A DNA stretch of 64,000 nt from Formicarius rufipectus (taxonomy: Eukaryota; Chordata; Aves; Passeriformes; Formicariidae). Of this stretch, positions 10,701 to 20,700 are shown in pieces. Made by a program: the position numbers and the translations under genes. The first letter of the stretch is position 1; each line of letters starts with the position of its first letter. The stretch spans positions 209,790-273,789 of the forward strand of contig VXAU01004437.1 of NCBI GenBank assembly GCA_013399695.1. Reading direction: 5' to 3'. The notes under the pieces are model-generated. The model was not told the DNA's origin, did not search any database, and worked only from the letters and a program-made list of their open reading frames with translations.

Positions 10701-12426
10701 TTTATGATTAAAAAACACTTCATGTGATCAAATTCAATTAATGCACGATGTAAAAACTCTTCATATTTACCGTCCCATTAGGAACTGGGGCATCACTGAC
10801 AGAAATGCTCCTAAGGACATGATGAGACACCCAACAGCAATCATTTTTGGTCGATGAACTCTTGGTCCAAGATAGCTCACCAACACCATTACCATTAAGT
10901 TACCTAAAGAGAGAACCAGTAAAAAAAGAGATTTATTTGGGGGGTGAAAATGTACTAGGATACAGTACCTATCCACTTTCAAAGCAAGTACACATACCTA
11001 TCTCAAAGCTGCCATCAATGATTCCAACAATTGATGATGAGATTTCAAATCTCCTTTCAATTTGACTGGACATGCTCTTCATGTAGCTTCCAGAAAATCC
11101 TTTGGCAAAAAAGGAAAAAGCTAGAGCTCCAAGAAATATCTGAAGAGAGAAAATAATTGAGTTTGCAAAGAAATAATTTTTGCTTCATGGCTGAATGCCT
11201 GAGCAACCCACTCAAGAAACACAGATATCATATGATTTAGTTTCTAAATCTGTATGTTTTCATTAGAACTAAAGATTTTACTTTCTTTTTTAGAGCAGCC
11301 TCCAAAAACTCTGCTACTGCAAATATAAAGAAAATTGGCATTGATTACATGTGCCTTCTAACTCCCTACCACTTACTGTTTTAGCTGTTTCCTTCTTAGG
11401 GAAAATTTGTAGCATAATATTGTTCATCACTTGTACTCATTATCATGGTATCTTATTACACCTCCTGTACTAAAAAATGTGAATAAAAAGGTATAACTGC
11501 AACTACCACTGTGACTATAACACACCCCTAAATGATTTGTTAATAAAATATGGCCTGAAATTTTAACTTTTGAGTATATTTATTGACTTGCGTGTGCTTG
11601 GAATCACAACCAAAGACTCATTGAATGGTTTGCGTTGGAAGGGACCTTAAAGATCATCTCAGTCCAACCCCTCTGCCATGAGCAGGGACATCTTCAGCTA
11701 GACCAGCTTGCTCAGAGCCACATCTCACCTGGCCATGAACACTTCCAGAGATGAGGCATCCACAGCTTCCCTGAGCAACATCTTCCAGTGTCTCACTGTC
11801 CTCACAGTAAAGAATTTTTTCCTAATATCTAATCTAAACCTACTCTCTGTCAGTTTGAAGCCATTCTCCCTCACTACATGCCTTTGTATATAGTCTCTCT
11901 CCAGCTTTCTTGTAGGTTCCCTTCAGGTACTGGAAGGCCACAAGTAGGTCACCCAAAGGTCTTCTCTTTTCCAGGCTGAACAATCCAATTTTCTCAGCCT
12001 TTCCTCATAGGTGAGGTGTTCCATCCCTCTAATCATCTTGGTGGCCTCTCTGGTCTTGCTCCAACACGTCCATGTCCTTCCTGTGCTGGGGACCCCAGGG
12101 GTGGATGCTCCAAGTGGGGTCTCACCAGAGCAGAGAGAGGGGCAGAATCCCCTCCCTCACCTGCTGCCCACGTTGCTATGGATGCAGCCCAGAGTGTTGT
12201 TTCCAACACATACAGTGTCAAACAGTGTCATACAGAACTACCTGAATTTTGTTAGAACTTCAAATTGCAATGCAATATTTCAGAGAAAATAGGTGGTGAG
12301 GGCTCGTCTCCATACCTTTAGCTTTGAACAACTGTGGCACATGGTTTTGGCAGAGACTGCACTGCCATCGCTGTCCTGGAAGAGTGACTTTTCTTTAAGT
12401 TGTCCAGCAGTCATTGTCCTGTCCAT
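1568..12426 (-). CDS. SLCO1B3: SLCO1B-type organic anion transporter (OATP1B-like), 5' part of gene, coding exons 1-9
   Basis: Plasma-membrane organic anion transporter of the SLCO1/OATP1 family (sodium-independent exchange of bile salts, steroid conjugates, bilirubin and similar anions). Nine coding exons join in one frame (12426-12316, 11139-10998, 10903-10771, 9305-9172, 8955-8809, 5616-5518, 4574-4338, 3243-3079, 1763-1568) to give 454 complete codons, about two thirds of a usual OATP1 of roughly 690 residues. Visible are helices 1-9 and the OATP superfamily signature [11 protein letters not shown] at residues 264-274. The Kazal-like loop and helices 10-12 must lie beyond position 1. It resembles OATP1B ([13 protein letters not shown] near residue 400; [17 protein letters not shown]) more than 1A2 or 1C1. 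Birds may carry more than one 1B-type gene, so the family is firm but the exact symbol is tentative. The start is the first ATG after a plausible acceptor at 12462-12463. Upstream is a probable non-coding first exon at 14582-14690. Confidence 0.85.
1764..3078. other. SLCO1B intron 8
   Basis: AT-rich intron between exons 8 and 9. I see no repeat family, RNA gene or extra exon in it. Confidence 0.7.
3079..3243 (-). CDS. SLCO1B3: SLCO1B coding exon 8 (helix 7)
   Basis: 165 nt, acceptor CATTGCAG, donor ATTG|GTAGGT. It starts [19 protein letters not shown], the conserved entry into helix 7, and ends with [19 protein letters not shown]. Same length and phases as SLCO1A2 exon 8. Confidence 0.93.
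3244..4337. other. SLCO1B intron 7
   Basis: Intron between exons 7 and 8. Short reading frames on both strands near 3863-4111 have no recognisable family and look like chance. Confidence 0.7.
4338..4574 (-). CDS. SLCO1B3: SLCO1B coding exon 7 (OATP signature, helix 6)
   Basis: 237 nt, acceptor TTTTATAG, donor AAAAG|GTGAAA. It carries the OATP signature [13 protein letters not shown] (residues from 264) and helix 6, ending in [13 protein letters not shown], followed by the long hydrophilic central cytoplasmic loop, which is variable among family members. Confidence 0.94.
4720..4925 (-). mobile_element. CR1 LINE 3' fragment
   Basis: On the plus strand it opens with CAGAATCATAGAAGCACAG and TTTGGAAGGGACCTTTAGGA, the reverse complement of the standard avian CR1 3' terminus, followed by typical CR1 sequence to about 4925. 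It is 5'-truncated and lies in SLCO1B intron 6, in the same orientation as the gene. Confidence 0.88.
5518..5616 (-). CDS. SLCO1B3: SLCO1B coding exon 6 (helix 5)
   Basis: 99 nt, acceptor TTTTCCAG, donor GTCG|GTAAGA, phase 1 on both sides. It encodes helix 5, [20 protein letters not shown], which aligns with the 99-nt exon 6 of SLCO1A2. Confidence 0.92.
5617..8808. other. SLCO1B intron 5 with assembly gap
   Basis: A 3.2-kb intron. It holds an A18 run (6354-6371) and a T/G-rich repeat with a 64-base gap (8529-8592). No exon or recognised transposon was seen. Confidence 0.7.
8459..8712. repeat. T/G-rich tandem duplication interrupted by assembly gap
   Basis: The 21-bp stretch at 8499-8519 recurs exactly at 8626-8646, each copy preceded by a poly-T tract with interspersed G. 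The N run at 8529-8592 sits between them. It looks like one unit of about 127 bp repeated at least twice, with the gap length being an assembler estimate. Confidence 0.8.
8809..8955 (-). CDS. SLCO1B3: SLCO1B coding exon 5 (helix 4)
   Basis: 147 nt, acceptor CCTGCAG, donor ATAG|GTAATA, phase 1 on both sides. It encodes helix 4 ([17 protein letters not shown]) and the strongly conserved cytoplasmic stretch [20 protein letters not shown]. Same length as SLCO1A2 exon 5. The assembly gap lies about 215 bp downstream, in the next intron. Confidence 0.93.
9172..9305 (-). CDS. SLCO1B3: SLCO1B coding exon 4 (extracellular loop 2)
   Basis: 134 nt, acceptor TTCCAG, donor TTG|GTAAGG. It encodes the variable, Ser/Thr-rich extracellular loop 2 (starts [16 protein letters not shown]) with overlapping N-glycosylation sequons NNS and NST. 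This loop is poorly conserved among OATPs; the call rests on frame continuity with both neighbours and good splice sites. Confidence 0.85.
9306..10770. other. SLCO1B intron 3
   Basis: Contains an A24 run (10424-10447) with a nearby ambiguous base at 10457. Nothing else was recognised. Confidence 0.65.
10771..10903 (-). CDS. SLCO1B3: SLCO1B coding exon 3 (helices 2-3)
   Basis: 133 nt, acceptor TTTAG, donor GACG|GTAAAT, phase 2 at the end. It encodes [18 protein letters not shown], the conserved helix 2 and following loop, and helix 3 ending in MPQFLMGR. Only a 94-bp intron separates it from exon 2. Confidence 0.92.
10998..11139 (-). CDS. SLCO1B3: SLCO1B coding exon 2 (helix 1)
   Basis: 142 nt, acceptor CTCTTCAG, donor ATAG|GTATGT, ending in phase 1. 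It encodes helix 1 ([19 protein letters not shown]) and the first extracellular loop with the conserved [22 protein letters not shown] segment. The same length as exon 2 of SLCO1A2 in this window. Confidence 0.92.
11619..12220 (-). mobile_element. CR1 LINE 3' fragment (about 600 bp)
   Basis: The plus strand starts GTTTGCGTTGGAAGGGACCT and AAGATCATCTCAGTCCAACC, the reverse complement of a CR1 3' end. It continues through the usual CR1 landmarks (TGAGCAACATCTTCCAGTG, AAGAATTTTTTCCTAATATC, CCAGGCTGAACAATCC, TCTCAGCCTTTCCTCATAGG). It lies in SLCO1B intron 1, same orientation as the gene, and ends about 95 bp from coding exon 1. Confidence 0.95.
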
Positions 12427-12461
12427 GGTTTTCCTCCTCCAGGTCTGATATGTAGGTCTTT
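12316..12461 (-). CDS. SLCO1B3: SLCO1B exon with start codon (coding 12426-12316)
   Basis: The acceptor CAAACAG precedes 12461. A 35-nt leader is followed by ATG at 12426-12424 and 37 codons of cytoplasmic N-terminus ending in CSKLK, as in other OATP1 proteins. The donor is AAAG|GTATGG. A second in-frame ATG lies four codons later. An ATG further upstream at 12501 is in frame but falls beyond the acceptor, so I do not use it. Confidence 0.8.
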
Positions 12462-14581
12462 CTGTTTGAGAAATATCACTGTGTTTAACTATTATTTGCA
12501 TTATAATAAAGGTTCCAGTATTTTTCAGAGATACTCAATGGCAGGGCACTACCTGAGATGTCCACACATTGACGCCTTTTCTCAGGAGGACATTACAGAG
12601 TGTTCAAAGTGTCATTCCCATGAGGCAAGGACTGGTGCACCTGATTTATAAAATCAACTTTCTAAAAGCCTTCAGGACCTTCTTGGATGGATGCAAAATG
12701 TATAGGCAATTTGCTGAGACATTTCAGAAATCTCTGTGGAGAAGGAAAGGCCCTGGGCAGCTGAAGGCTTAGGAGATTTTGTCAGAGAAGCATCTTCACC
12801 ACATTTGAACTAATTCCTACATTCATTTTGAAGATATCCACTTTTAATCACTCTCCCAGACTAAATGGACCTTTGGTGTGATCCAGTAGGCTTGTGATAT
12901 TATATTTATGAGGATTTTCTTAGTGAACACTACCATTATTTTGACATTCCAATGAGTAACATTATTTACTGGATAAATGTAGAATCAGACAAGAAATGAT
13001 GACAGAGTAGGAGACAAGGTAAGCCAATCCAAATGATAGGTAAAAATGTATTAAGGAAAAAGAGAGTGCTGATTAAAAGAAACAAATAATTACTGTATTT
13101 AGGTGCACAAGTCTTCACAAATTCCTGCAGGAGAGAGGATAAATGTAGTTATTTTAAGGAGACTGCTAAAGTTTTCAGATTAAAAATTGGCTCTGATATA
13201 AGCAGTCATCTTATCTATGTTGGCTGATGAAGATTAAGGTCAACAGGGGAAACCAGCTAATACAGAGATCTGGAATGACAAGTCAAAAAGACCTATTGCC
13301 TAATTCCTCTGTTGGAAAACTGGTGGAATATACCAAAATCCATTAGCTAGCTCAGATATATATGGGCACAGATATTAAGGAGTACAGAGGAACACATGTC
13401 AAGAAATTGAGCTGGAAGGTTTTCCCCCCAAGACAATGGAATCCTACAGATGCCACTCTGTTTAATTCCCCTGGGAACATCTCAAAGTTTTCCTCCTGCT
13501 GACCCTCGAGTGGAGCCCATTTGAGTGTTGTGAGGGATTTTTGACACCAGGATGCTAAGGATGTGCCAGGGTCCCAGGTTAATCCATAAACATCACTTGG
13601 TTCCTCTGGAGAGTTCAGTTCTCCAAAGCAAGATGCCCTGGAGCAACCTGGATTCCCTGAGGAGTGTCCACCCATACCCAGAAAGGACAGCACTCTCTTA
13701 AATACCAGCAACCCCTTAAAAGTTATCCCAAATGGCTGAACATAGGCACTAACGTATAACAAATATAAAGCCTCAGAAGAACTCAAATTTTGTAGATGTT
13801 AGTTTCAAATCATAATCCAGTAGGATCCACCAAAAAGGACTATAAAAAGCCAAAGGGACCTAGCCTTCCTTAAACCATCATCAGCAGTTCATAAATCAAA
13901 AAGACATTGAAAGAATAAGTTATAGGTAGTTAAAGTATGGTGAATTCAGACTTACCTCAATCTTTACAGGACAGGAGTTGAAAGACAAAGTTTTCTAAAA
14001 CAAATACATTCTTTATTGATTTGTATTTTGCTGATGATTAACTTGGTGAAACATCTGGCTCTGTTAAATAAACAGTATCTACATCAGTGACATGGTTTTC
14101 TTTTAACAATATTTAATTTTAAATACAAAATATAATTTATGGTGCTAGCTCAATAATTCACATTAAATTTATAGAAGATGTTAAACTGTAGAGACAGTTC
14201 TCTTATGTATAAGCAAGCAGTAGCATTTGACATAACCACTCTATGAAAATCTGAACTTTGGCAAACCAGTAAATCATTGACACCAGTGATATTTAAAATT
14301 AAATGAAGGAAGAAGAAGAATAAAAGATTCAATTAGTGAATTAAGGGTAACAAATAGTTTTTAAAACATCCCACCCTCCAGAGGGCTTATCCTTTGAAAT
14401 GAAACATTGAATTTGCAGAATTGTATCTTTGCACTTTACATAATCTGTTTCAAGTTTAGTGGCAATGAGTAGTGCAGAAAGCCTGCACTCGCACCTAAAA
14501 ACTGAACAAACAAACTAACTAAAGGAAAGAAGGAGGAAGGGAGAGTGTGGAGAGACAGAGAGAGGCAGAGAGAGAACTTAC
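12462..14581. other. Probable SLCO1B 5'-UTR intron
   Basis: If the predicted leader exon at 14582-14690 is right, this is the first intron. Reading frames here (such as 13352-13786) have no family resemblance. No repeat was recognised. Confidence 0.45.
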
Positions 14582-14690
14582 TTTGTGTCAGTGCGGTGTC
14601 AGGCTGTTTGTTTCCTGTGCCTTGGGGCTTCCAGGCTCGGAGCCAGCACAGCGTCACAGCAGCAGCTCTGCCCACTCCGAGAAGTGGAGC
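14582..14690 (-). other. SLCO1B3: Predicted SLCO1B 5' non-coding first exon
   Basis: On the minus strand a GC-richer stretch ends in a consensus donor, CACAAA|GTAAGT (boundary 14582/14581), which could splice to the acceptor at 12462. A TTTAAAA box (within 14702-14711) lies roughly 20-30 bp upstream of a start near 14680-14690. The transcription start is a guess from that spacing. No cDNA evidence is available. Confidence 0.4.
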
Positions 14691-14701
14691 ACTTCACCAC
14701 A

Positions 14702-14711
14702 TGTTTTTTAA
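14702..14711 (-). promoter_or_regulatory. TATA-like box of putative SLCO1B promoter
   Basis: The minus strand reads GGTTTAAAAAACATG. It is positioned suitably upstream of the predicted leader exon. It is a weak match to TATAAA and is supported mainly by context. Confidence 0.3.
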
Positions 14712-17700
14712 ACCTTGGATTTCCTTCTTATGGTGATTGCAAAACTTTCCCACAATCACTGATACAAAAGCCTTGCAAAAGAAGGCAGGTTTCTTGCGTT
14801 GTCACTGCTTTGGCAGCCTACCTGCGAGTGTGCCAGCAGTGCCAGCCCCTCCTGGGCGGAACAACTTGTATTCCTCACTCTTTTTTGCTTGCGTGTTTGT
14901 TTGTTTGTTTTTAGCCCTGAAGTCTAAACATTAAGGCTGCATAAAGCACCTGGCCAAAGGGAGCTCCCTACCATCCACTCAGCAGCCATGGAGTGGTTCA
15001 GCTCACACACATGCTCAGTTTTTCAGTCTCACCTACAGCCTCAGTGACTTTCACTTCTTGGTACCTGTGATGAGGGTCGGCAGAGATACTAAGGGATGAC
15101 AGAGCTCCTGAGAAGGCATGAGTTCAATTATTGGCATGTGCCACTTTTTCGGATGGGCCCTCTGTGTCACAGCCCCAAAAGGACTCCTCAAAGAGACCCA
15201 CAGAGAAGCAGATGCCCTCAGGAAATCACAGTCTCTTATTAAACCCCGTGACTCTTACAAATCAGGATTATTCAACACAATCTCCAGCAGTTCCTGCAGG
15301 TGCCAACAGGAGATGTGGGCTGGCTCCGCTATCCCTCCAAGCTGGCTACAGACTGACCAAGCAAAAGGAGTGTGTGTAACACCCACAGCTCCTACATCCT
15401 AACCACCCACAAGCAGACAATATGCTCTCATGTCTAACAGGCCATGGAGGGTGTAAACCCACCCAATCTGTGTATTCTCTAGAGCAAGATAGGAAAGATT
15501 CTGACCCAGAAGCCATCCCAGGTGTTATCAGATCTCAAGAAATAGTTTTTGGTCATGTGGTTGCATGTTCACTTTCAGAAACTTGAATTACGAAATCAAG
15601 TTCATATCTAATTAAAGGATCTTTCTAGTGATTTCTAAATATAGAAAAAAAATTTTGTTATTCCAATAACCTCAGGAACACTGGAAGGCAAAAACCTTGT
15701 CTCATCCTTTCTTTCCAGCAAAAGGTAAACTACTAAAATATAACTCTTGACAAAGTTTGTATGAAAAGCCTTCATTAGCTTTTCCTGTATAAAAAATATA
15801 TTAAGAGATTTGCTAAAGACTAAAGTATCTCAATGAAATATATGGAAACATAATATTTAATCATGAAAGCTAAAAGAAATTATAAACTTGCTAAGTCCAC
15901 AAGTATCTCTCACTGTCCTCTGAAACTTGGAGGTTACCTGCAGACAATGGTTTTATGTCATATATCACACTTGTTATTGGATTTTGCTTGATAGAATTCT
16001 ACACATTTTACTGTGATCATTATATATTTATTGATTTATTATGGGTCTTAATTTAAAGTTTCATTTTTTCTATTTTGACAGCAGGGTTATACTATTACCA
16101 GACATTCAGAGAGCAAATCAAAACACAGCTTATTTTTACCATTTAGAAAGAAATATTTGCAACACAGAAAAATGTTATTTTTATGGAGGTTTTAATGCAG
16201 TGTTTCTGCAGTAGTCTTTAAATGCTAACTTCTTATTTAATTAATTTAGTTTTAGCACATGAGAATAATGTACGTATTGAAACTCACTTTCTCTTAAAAG
16301 AGTTCAGAATACAGGAAACTCATCAAAACTGTTCTTCAATAAACAGATTCTCATTCACATACTTTGACTTAGGTGACAAAGAGTTATACTGGCCTGATTC
16401 TTAATGCCTTAATTATTTTAATATTTTTTTAAATCTTTAAACTGCTTAGATTCATTCACCAGAATATCATGAGAACAAAGTATATTTTGCTTCATTTAAC
16501 AATTTCAAATTTACATATATTACAACTTGCATTTGGACTGTTTTTAACTATTGTGATATTGCAAAGTTTGGAGGAAAACTATATATATGAATATTAGCAA
16601 TGGGTTCCCGATTCTTGACAGTCTCCAGGTAGAAGAGAAGACTGCTGGAAAGGTCACTGCAAGCCCACTGTCTATCAGGAAAGCAGGCTCTCAAACACAG
16701 TTCTCGAAATGAGATACCCACAAGAATCCCATCAAGACTTGGATAAGTATATTTTAGATTTGAATACAGGGGAGTATTTCTGGAGACGACATGACCCTTC
16801 CTGTGATCGTCACACACAGAGAGTAGGATCCACTTACTAAGCAGCACTGCATGGATTCAGTGCAGACACTTCCAGATGAGCCACTCCATCAGTTTATAGT
16901 CAGAGGAGGGAAAAGCATTTCTAGAAGTGTAGGTTGTCTGGTCTATTTTAGATACTCTACACATGAGATGAAATGAGCTCCAGATATGGCTGCGAAAGTA
17001 GGTTCAACTGCAAGATCAGCTTTTGACAACAGAAAATCAGGAGAGAAGAATCCCACCATAAAAGACTTCAGCACTCCCATAAAAACAGTCTTCCACAGCT
17101 TTTGCAAACTGAGCTCCAGTGTGTGTGACAGCATCTGCTATCACGCCTTGCCGACGCAACTCAGTCGTTGCATGGCAGCTGCCAGCAGATACCAGCAGAT
17201 GAGGAAAAGGGCCCTTGCAGGGGCCCAAGAAAGGCAGCTCTGGAGAGGAAAGCCACAGGTTTTGGATCCCATCCAGCCCACTGGCACATGCTGGAAGAGC
17301 ACAGCATCAGCACCACGCACCAGTGCCTCTCCAGAAACCACAGCATGGGCCATGGTGTCAACCACCAGCCCGACATCTGGCTGTACTGGGAACCTGTTCT
17401 GTAAGGACTGTGGTGGAATAGAAACACAAAAACAGGAGAGCAGGTTACCAGCAAGGAAATGTTGGTTGTTGCTGCTGAAGTGTTGCTCCTTCCAGCTTGA
17501 CCCAAGGCTGGGTGGCTGTGGTGGGCTGGCAGTGGTGGGCCCGCAGAGGCAGGTCCCCTTCAAGTGGTCCCAAGAGCAGCTCCAGTGGGGACAGCTGCCC
17601 ACCATGGCTGGGTGCTGCACTGCTCAGCACCACCATCCATCCACCCACATTCCCAGAGCAGGACGTGGTGTCCCTGATGGGATGTGTTGGGGTGGCTGCA

Positions 17701-20700
17701 CATCAGTGCCCCGTGTATTATGAACCACGTCAAACAGGAGCTGGAGGCTCTGCGGCTGAGGACAGGCAGGGACATACACAGCAAGGGGGTGTATATTCTC
17801 ATGCTCAGCTGTCTCCTTTCTCCAGGTTATTTTTGTGTGACAGCCACTTCAGAAATTGCAGAAGTTTTAGTCCTGGCCTCCTGGCACTCAGGGGTGAAGC
17901 AGATGGCAGCTCCCACTCAGGAGCTCATCGGTGGACGAAGCTTCGCACGAGGGGAACCCGCCGGTCACTGCTTTAGTTGCGCTCGGCTGCACTGATTGAG
18001 CTTTACTGCCAAGCCCCAGCCCAAAGCAGCACAATCCCAAGTGCCAAGAGATCATGTGGCAGTGCCGTGCCAGGGCTGATGTGGCAGCAAGTCCAAGGCT
18101 CAGGGAGCTCAGTCTGCAAGTCACATCATGGGTTTCCTTGGGAGTAAGTAGGTGCAGAGGGAGAACAAAATTCTGAAAGATTGTTCCCTTCCTCCTGCTG
18201 ACACATGGAAGGACAAGATTGTAAAAAAGAGAGGAGAGAAATGTTCTGCTTCAATAAGGAAAAAGCTCTTAAAGGTATGATTTGTACATAAGGTGTTCAG
18301 TCTTGTTCTTGACACCAATTTTTCACCTCCAGAAAGGTACACAGAGGATTTGGAGTTGCTACATTAAGCTACCATTTGATCTTATTTTAGTAATTCCAGC
18401 TTCTTTATGTCCCAAAGAGAAAGTCATCAAAGACAAAGATACAAGTGGTAAAAACCATTTCAGAGTGCTTCTATGAGCATTTTCTCCTGTAAAACTTAAT
18501 TTGTGAACTGTTCACAGGCCTCATGCAAAATTGATGCCACTCTGCAGTAAGGGAATTTTTCCCCCAAGGATGGGACCCGCCTGAGTACTCATGTGTAAAG
18601 ACCTCAAACAATAATAATAGTAGATGAGGAGTGTTACTGATCTGTTCAAACTGTAAAACAGATGTTATGAGTGTGCTTATATGGGACAAAATACTACTAA
18701 CCTTGGAGGAAGAGACATAAAACATTATTTCAATTCACATCACTTCTAAGTAAGATAGGCTCCAGTGCCTTTGAAATTAGATATAATTGTGCTTAAATTA
18801 ATTTCTGAAAAAGAACAGGGTATCTCAAAAAAAGTCAAGTTTTTGACAGCATTAATGCGTGACTTCCAGTCCAAACCTCCAGCACAGGCTGCATTAATGC
18901 TTTAAACTGAATAAGGGAACTGTTGTTTAAATGCACTCTATGCTTACAAATAAGACATCGTGGCATTTGCACAGCCCAAACATATGTACTGGGGATGTTT
19001 TCAAAGCTGGAAAGGAGAAGCCTAAATACTACCGACAGCCTTCAGAAAAGGGATGTCCACATTCGCTGTAAGCCATTTGAAATCACCTTTTGCAAGTGTC
19101 TTGTGTGCAAGTTGAATTAAACCTGAACCTAATAAACTGATGGGGAAATTTAGCTTCTAAAACTCACAGCCCTTTTTTTCCAAACACAGTTTATATTAAA
19201 AGAAAGTAAACAAGTGGAATACACCCCAAAGGAAATTATCTTCAAATATGTTATTATTATTATTAAATTTTTCCAGGCCAAAATCTGTGATGACCTCTCT
19301 GCGTTCCAGCCCTGTGCCAGCAAAACGGGAATGCAAAATGTGCCTGAGCCAGGGGGCAAGGAACAGAGAGTCTCCACACACCAGGGAGCTGGATCACAAA
19401 GTGTTGTTGTGCCTTCATGAGCAGAGCAACAGTGGAGAGAAACCCTCCACTTGCAAAGAGTGAACTCTGGGAGTTTCCAGGGACATCCCTGTGCAAGGAG
19501 TACATTTTCAGTCTTAGGGAGAACTCTTGTGAGCATTATGATGGGCCTGCATCCCTTTGTCTTATCTAAGTGGTGGATGTTTAAGTGCTAGATAGCTCTT
19601 GTATTCAAAACTACAATAATAGCTTACAGTATGGTTAAGGAGTTCTCAAATAGTTTTCATTCTGTCCTTGGTGGGAAATGTAGGAGGAATATCTCAACAC
19701 CAATTTGTTTGTACATTAGGATGTCATAAAATTACATTCACTTTTTTAAAATATGAGGAAACCTTAAAGTAATTTTATATGCAAGACTTATTACTTATGC
19801 AACTTAGAAGTGCTTTACTACTAAATTGTGTTTTAAAACTCATTAAAGAATACTTAAAACTTTATGGTTTCTCTTGAAAAGTGCTGGATGTAGGAAGCTT
19901 CAAGGAAAACAATTCCTAATTTGTCCTCAGGTCAGTAATTCTCTCTGCAGTTCCAAGGAAGGCTGCTTTTCTCACAGCCACTTTTTGAAAAAAAAAAAAA
20001 TTAACTGGAGTTTTGTTTTTCAATAAAATGATGCATTAAGGATTTTTAAGCATTAGTTGAAGTAATTGGTTTTGAGGGAGCCGGGTTTTTGCATGAGAAG
20101 TATATAAAGCAAACAATGTGAACTGTGATTAACACTGTAGTGCAGCATAATTTCAGGCAAACACCACATGGGAATTTATTTCTTATACCTAATGATTGCA
20201 AAGATACCTCCATCTACCATTTGTAAGAAAAGTTATAGGTATGATTGGTGACAGAGTTGTAAACATTAAAAAGGCACACATTCACTGCCTTGGTGTTCCA
20301 CTCCACACAGCAGTATGGTCACCCATGTTTCTTTGTTGCAGAAGCTTTGCAAAGGAAAAAGAGGAGTCCCTGAAATATGTTTCTGACACACAGATACACA
20401 GGACAGAGTCAGTTTTCAAAAAATGGTTCTTTGCTTTTTGCTTTGTTAACGTCACACGTTATTGAAAAATTTCAAAGGGAAAAAATTCACAGAGTATCAA
20501 AATGTTAAAACAGAACAGGAAGACCGTTTTCAAGGAGGCAAAGCAAAGTGCCATCAAGAACCAGTCTTCAGAGCAATAGAATGTTCATGATATGAGCATC
20601 ACAGAAATTCCATGCATTCTTGGGACAGATCATAAGGTTCCTAGTACAGACAGTGAAGGTATGGCTTACTTTAAGAAGATTGACATACTTAAATATCTGA

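Noticed and set aside
12427..12501. Upstream in-frame ATG at 12501 as SLCO1B start.
   Set aside because: It lies beyond a plausible acceptor at 12462 and the added residues do not resemble OATP N-termini.
16986..17723. 245-codon plus-strand reading frame.
   Set aside because: It overlaps equally open frames on the other strand in a GC-rich block, has no recognisable domain and no splice or promoter context; kept only as a compositional anomaly.
19248..19463. Plus-strand frame ending NSGEKPSTCKE, like a C2H2 zinc-finger linker.
   Set aside because: There are no paired Cys/His motifs around it and the longer opposite-strand frames overlap it; a chance match of seven residues.
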